Positions 63,411-64,000 of a DNA stretch of 64,000 nucleotides are shown piece after piece; the first letter of the stretch is position 1, and every line of letters begins with the position of its first letter. The notes beneath the pieces were generated by a model. That model had not been told where the DNA came from, did no database searches, and was given only the letters and a program-made list of their open reading frames with translations. The stretch comes from Typhlomys cinereus (taxonomy: Eukaryota; Chordata; Mammalia; Rodentia; Platacanthomyidae), in the NCBI GenBank assembly GCA_023101885.1, contig JALPQD010000408.1:735019-799018 (forward strand). The letters run 5' to 3'. Position numbers and translations under genes: made by a program.

Positions 63411-64000
63411 AAATAAATAAAATACATTTATATATGTATAAAACCTCTGATGGTCTCGATAGCTCAAGGGTTAATACTCTGCCTCTCAAGCAAAAAGTCC
63501 TGAGTATTATTATCAGGCTCCACATAAAAACACCAAGTAGAAGCGAGCTGCACTTGTGGCTCTGGTGGGCAGAGCCTGGGAAATCCTAGAGTGAAGCAAA
63601 AAGGAGGCAGAAGCAATCCAGGATGATTCACAAGTCACTCTTGGTCCTCCACAGGGACACACAGTGCCCTGTGACACTGAATAAATAAAGTTTAAAAAAA
63701 CTAATAATTCTCTGTATTCATATCATCTTCTAAGAGAAAAACAACTTATTACTTCTTAGTTCAATTTATTACCCTGAAGCATTCATAATGAATGAGAATT
63801 CTGGAAACAAGACAGTTTTGATCCTTTCTGAGCACTGTTCTTTCACCATTTTCTCATTTTCAGTTTCAAAACACAGGTCAGGGGTCAGCCAGAAATATTA
63901 AGGAAACAAAATTTATTCTGGTTAATGGTAACTTAAAAATGCCCCAAAATGTACTAAAAATAACCTGGAAAATTAGATGTGATTTTAAATGTCTTGAATC
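53915..64000 (-). CDS. COG3: COG3, C-terminal exons and 3' UTR (gene continues beyond the right edge)
   Basis: COG3 is a lobe A subunit of the conserved oligomeric Golgi (COG) tethering complex, a peripheral membrane assembly that captures retrograde vesicles and keeps Golgi glycosylation enzymes in place. Three - strand coding exons (60242-60115, 59381-59283, 55742-55713) encode the last 84 residues plus a partial codon. They run from KVNDLVAGAYKTIKAKLPLT through LYLSNKDTEFILFKPVR and NNIQQVFQKLHALLREEFSP to IIACPSMEQ and LNLLLSVSK. This is nearly identical to the C-terminus of human COG3 as I recall it. All phases agree. I found no further upstream exon in 60243-64000, so the rest of that interval is read as one intron. 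The start codon and about 740 N-terminal residues are outside the window. Confidence 0.95.
53934..53939 (-). promoter_or_regulatory. COG3 distal polyadenylation signal AATAAA
   Basis: Plus-strand TTTATT, i.e. AATAAA on the COG3 strand, about 1.8 kb after the stop codon. A second copy lies just upstream at 53953-53958. Cleavage would fall at about 53910-53925. The exact site is inferred. Confidence 0.6.
55398..55403 (-). promoter_or_regulatory. possible proximal COG3 polyadenylation signal
   Basis: An AATAAA on the COG3 strand about 310 nt past the stop codon. It could give a short 3' UTR form. There is no supporting downstream element I can judge. Confidence 0.3.
56190..56482 (+). mobile_element. 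B4-like SINE, near full length
   Basis: Head ggggctggaagatggctcaa tagtg, ggatccccagcacccccaca, aggcacagtggtgtaatctt, cagaacctgtctcaagaaat and gatctctggccttcatgcac acac. Confidence 0.75.
56765..57270 (+). mobile_element. medium-reiterated repeat with (AT)n and internal duplication
   Basis: Begins gtgatagttaagcctggtgtc aacttgacac, contains two adjacent 30-bp units (57096-57125, 57126-57155), aagccaactcaataaatttc and ends ctctagagaaccctcctaac taat. Confidence 0.6.
57200..57221 (+). repeat. (AT)n microsatellite
   Basis: About eleven AT units, inside the preceding repeat. Confidence 0.88.
58450..59205 (+). mobile_element. L1 3' UTR segment, 5'-truncated
   Basis: Reads gttgatataaaaggttataa, aagagttgtgaaatgtcttc, tcctgacatggtgcatacag, gtggaacacaaaacaaatgg, and ends tatataaaactgtcaaagaa caaaattc with an A-rich tail. 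Left boundary uncertain. Confidence 0.6.
59283..59381 (-). CDS. COG3: COG3 second-last exon
   Basis: 99 nt, phase 0 to phase 0. The acceptor is tttttctttctaag and the donor gaacag|gtatcc. It encodes 33 residues from NNIQQVFQKLHALLREEFSP to EDVQIIACPSMEQ, matching human with only conservative changes. Confidence 0.95.
59382..60114 (-). other. COG3: COG3 second-last intron
   Basis: 733 nt without recognised repeats except homopolymer T at 59509-59523 and an A-run near 60057-60068. Confidence 0.8.
60115..60242 (-). CDS. COG3: COG3 third-last exon
   Basis: On the - strand the acceptor is taatttcttccgcag and the donor gttcgg|gtgagt. The 128 nt finish one codon and encode 42 residues, KVNDLVAGAYKTIKAKLPLT to FILFKPVR. 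The segment LRSMSLYLSNKDTEFILF is essentially invariant with human. Phase 1 in, phase 0 out. Confidence 0.95.
60543..60765 (+). mobile_element. tRNA-headed SINE, older subtype, internally shortened
   Basis: Head agggctggaaagatagctca gggattaag, body ends aaaggcaggatgattcccga aattacc; about 80 nt between atgtcagttgg and aggatgattcc are missing. Preceded by A21. Confidence 0.85.
61203..61295 (+). mobile_element. B1-like SINE fragment
   Basis: Reads gccaggcataatgagtggta, tttcagcactcaagatgctg aggcagg, gagacactgtatcaaaacga. Confidence 0.6.
63113..63425 (+). mobile_element. tRNA-headed SINE, older subtype, full length
   Basis: Head tggctgggctggagagatgg ctcagg, body cgccaggcagaaaaggcagc, gaaacaatccaggatgattc, cctccacagggacacag, then (CAGA)n, (CA)n at 63379-63408 and ataaaataaat. 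Confidence 0.92.
63447..63705 (+). mobile_element. tRNA-headed SINE, older subtype, second of a head-to-tail pair
   Basis: Head tgatggtctcgatagctcaa gggttaatac, body caatccaggatgattcacaa and cctccacagggacacacagt gccctgtgac, then aataaataaag. Only about 20 nt separate it from the previous copy. Confidence 0.88.

Larger units (their letters stand above)
60243..64000 (-). other. COG3: COG3 intron (partial, runs off the window)
   Basis: No COG3 exon found. Holds three tRNA-headed SINEs, a B1 fragment at 61203-61295 (aagccaggcataatgagtgg, cagcactcaagatgctgagg) and otherwise AT-rich sequence, 61300-63100 unassigned. Confidence 0.7.

Overview
This window is nuclear DNA of a rodent, read without any database. 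The evidence is gene content plus repeats: degraded B1 (7SL-derived) and B4-type SINEs, antisense rodent-type L1 tails, hAT/URR1-like elements, many (CA)n tracts, and an abundant tRNA-headed SINE that is not the standard mouse B2. That points to the mouse-related rodent clade, possibly outside Muridae (a jumping-mouse or other dipodoid lineage is a guess).

Two multi-exon genes are present, tail to tail. On the + strand, twelve exons between about 5.25 and 44.16 kb spell a homologue of ERICH6B (FAM194B, glutamate-rich protein 6B). On the - strand, the last three coding exons and the 3' UTR of COG3, a subunit of the conserved oligomeric Golgi complex, lie between 53.9 and 60.24 kb. The rest of COG3 lies beyond the right edge. 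As I recall, human chr13q14 has the same convergent COG3/ERICH6B pair, so synteny supports both calls. The genes are not known to share a pathway: COG3 is a housekeeping Golgi tether subunit, while ERICH6B is poorly characterised.

The most interesting genic observation is that ERICH6B looks damaged at one place. The exon at 37567 lacks a GT donor at its expected end, and the next exon (37863-38005) carries one extra base that shifts the frame. All exons before and after are open, correctly phased and similar to the human protein. This is either recent loss of the C-terminal half, a lineage-specific alternative ending, or sequence error.

Layout: 1-5248 upstream repeats; 5249-44155 ERICH6B with large SINE/L1-filled introns; 44156-53914 intergenic, very rich in young SINEs and with a 130-145 bp inverted repeat at 50.4-51.0 kb; 53915-64000 3' end of COG3 and its introns. 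I found no tRNA, rRNA, CRISPR, bacterial or intact viral gene, and no clear evidence of a novel multi-gene system. The remaining interest lies in the SINE family, a reused insertion site at 10.0-10.8 kb, an LTR with a primer-binding-site-like motif at 23.7 kb, and several non-B-DNA sequences.
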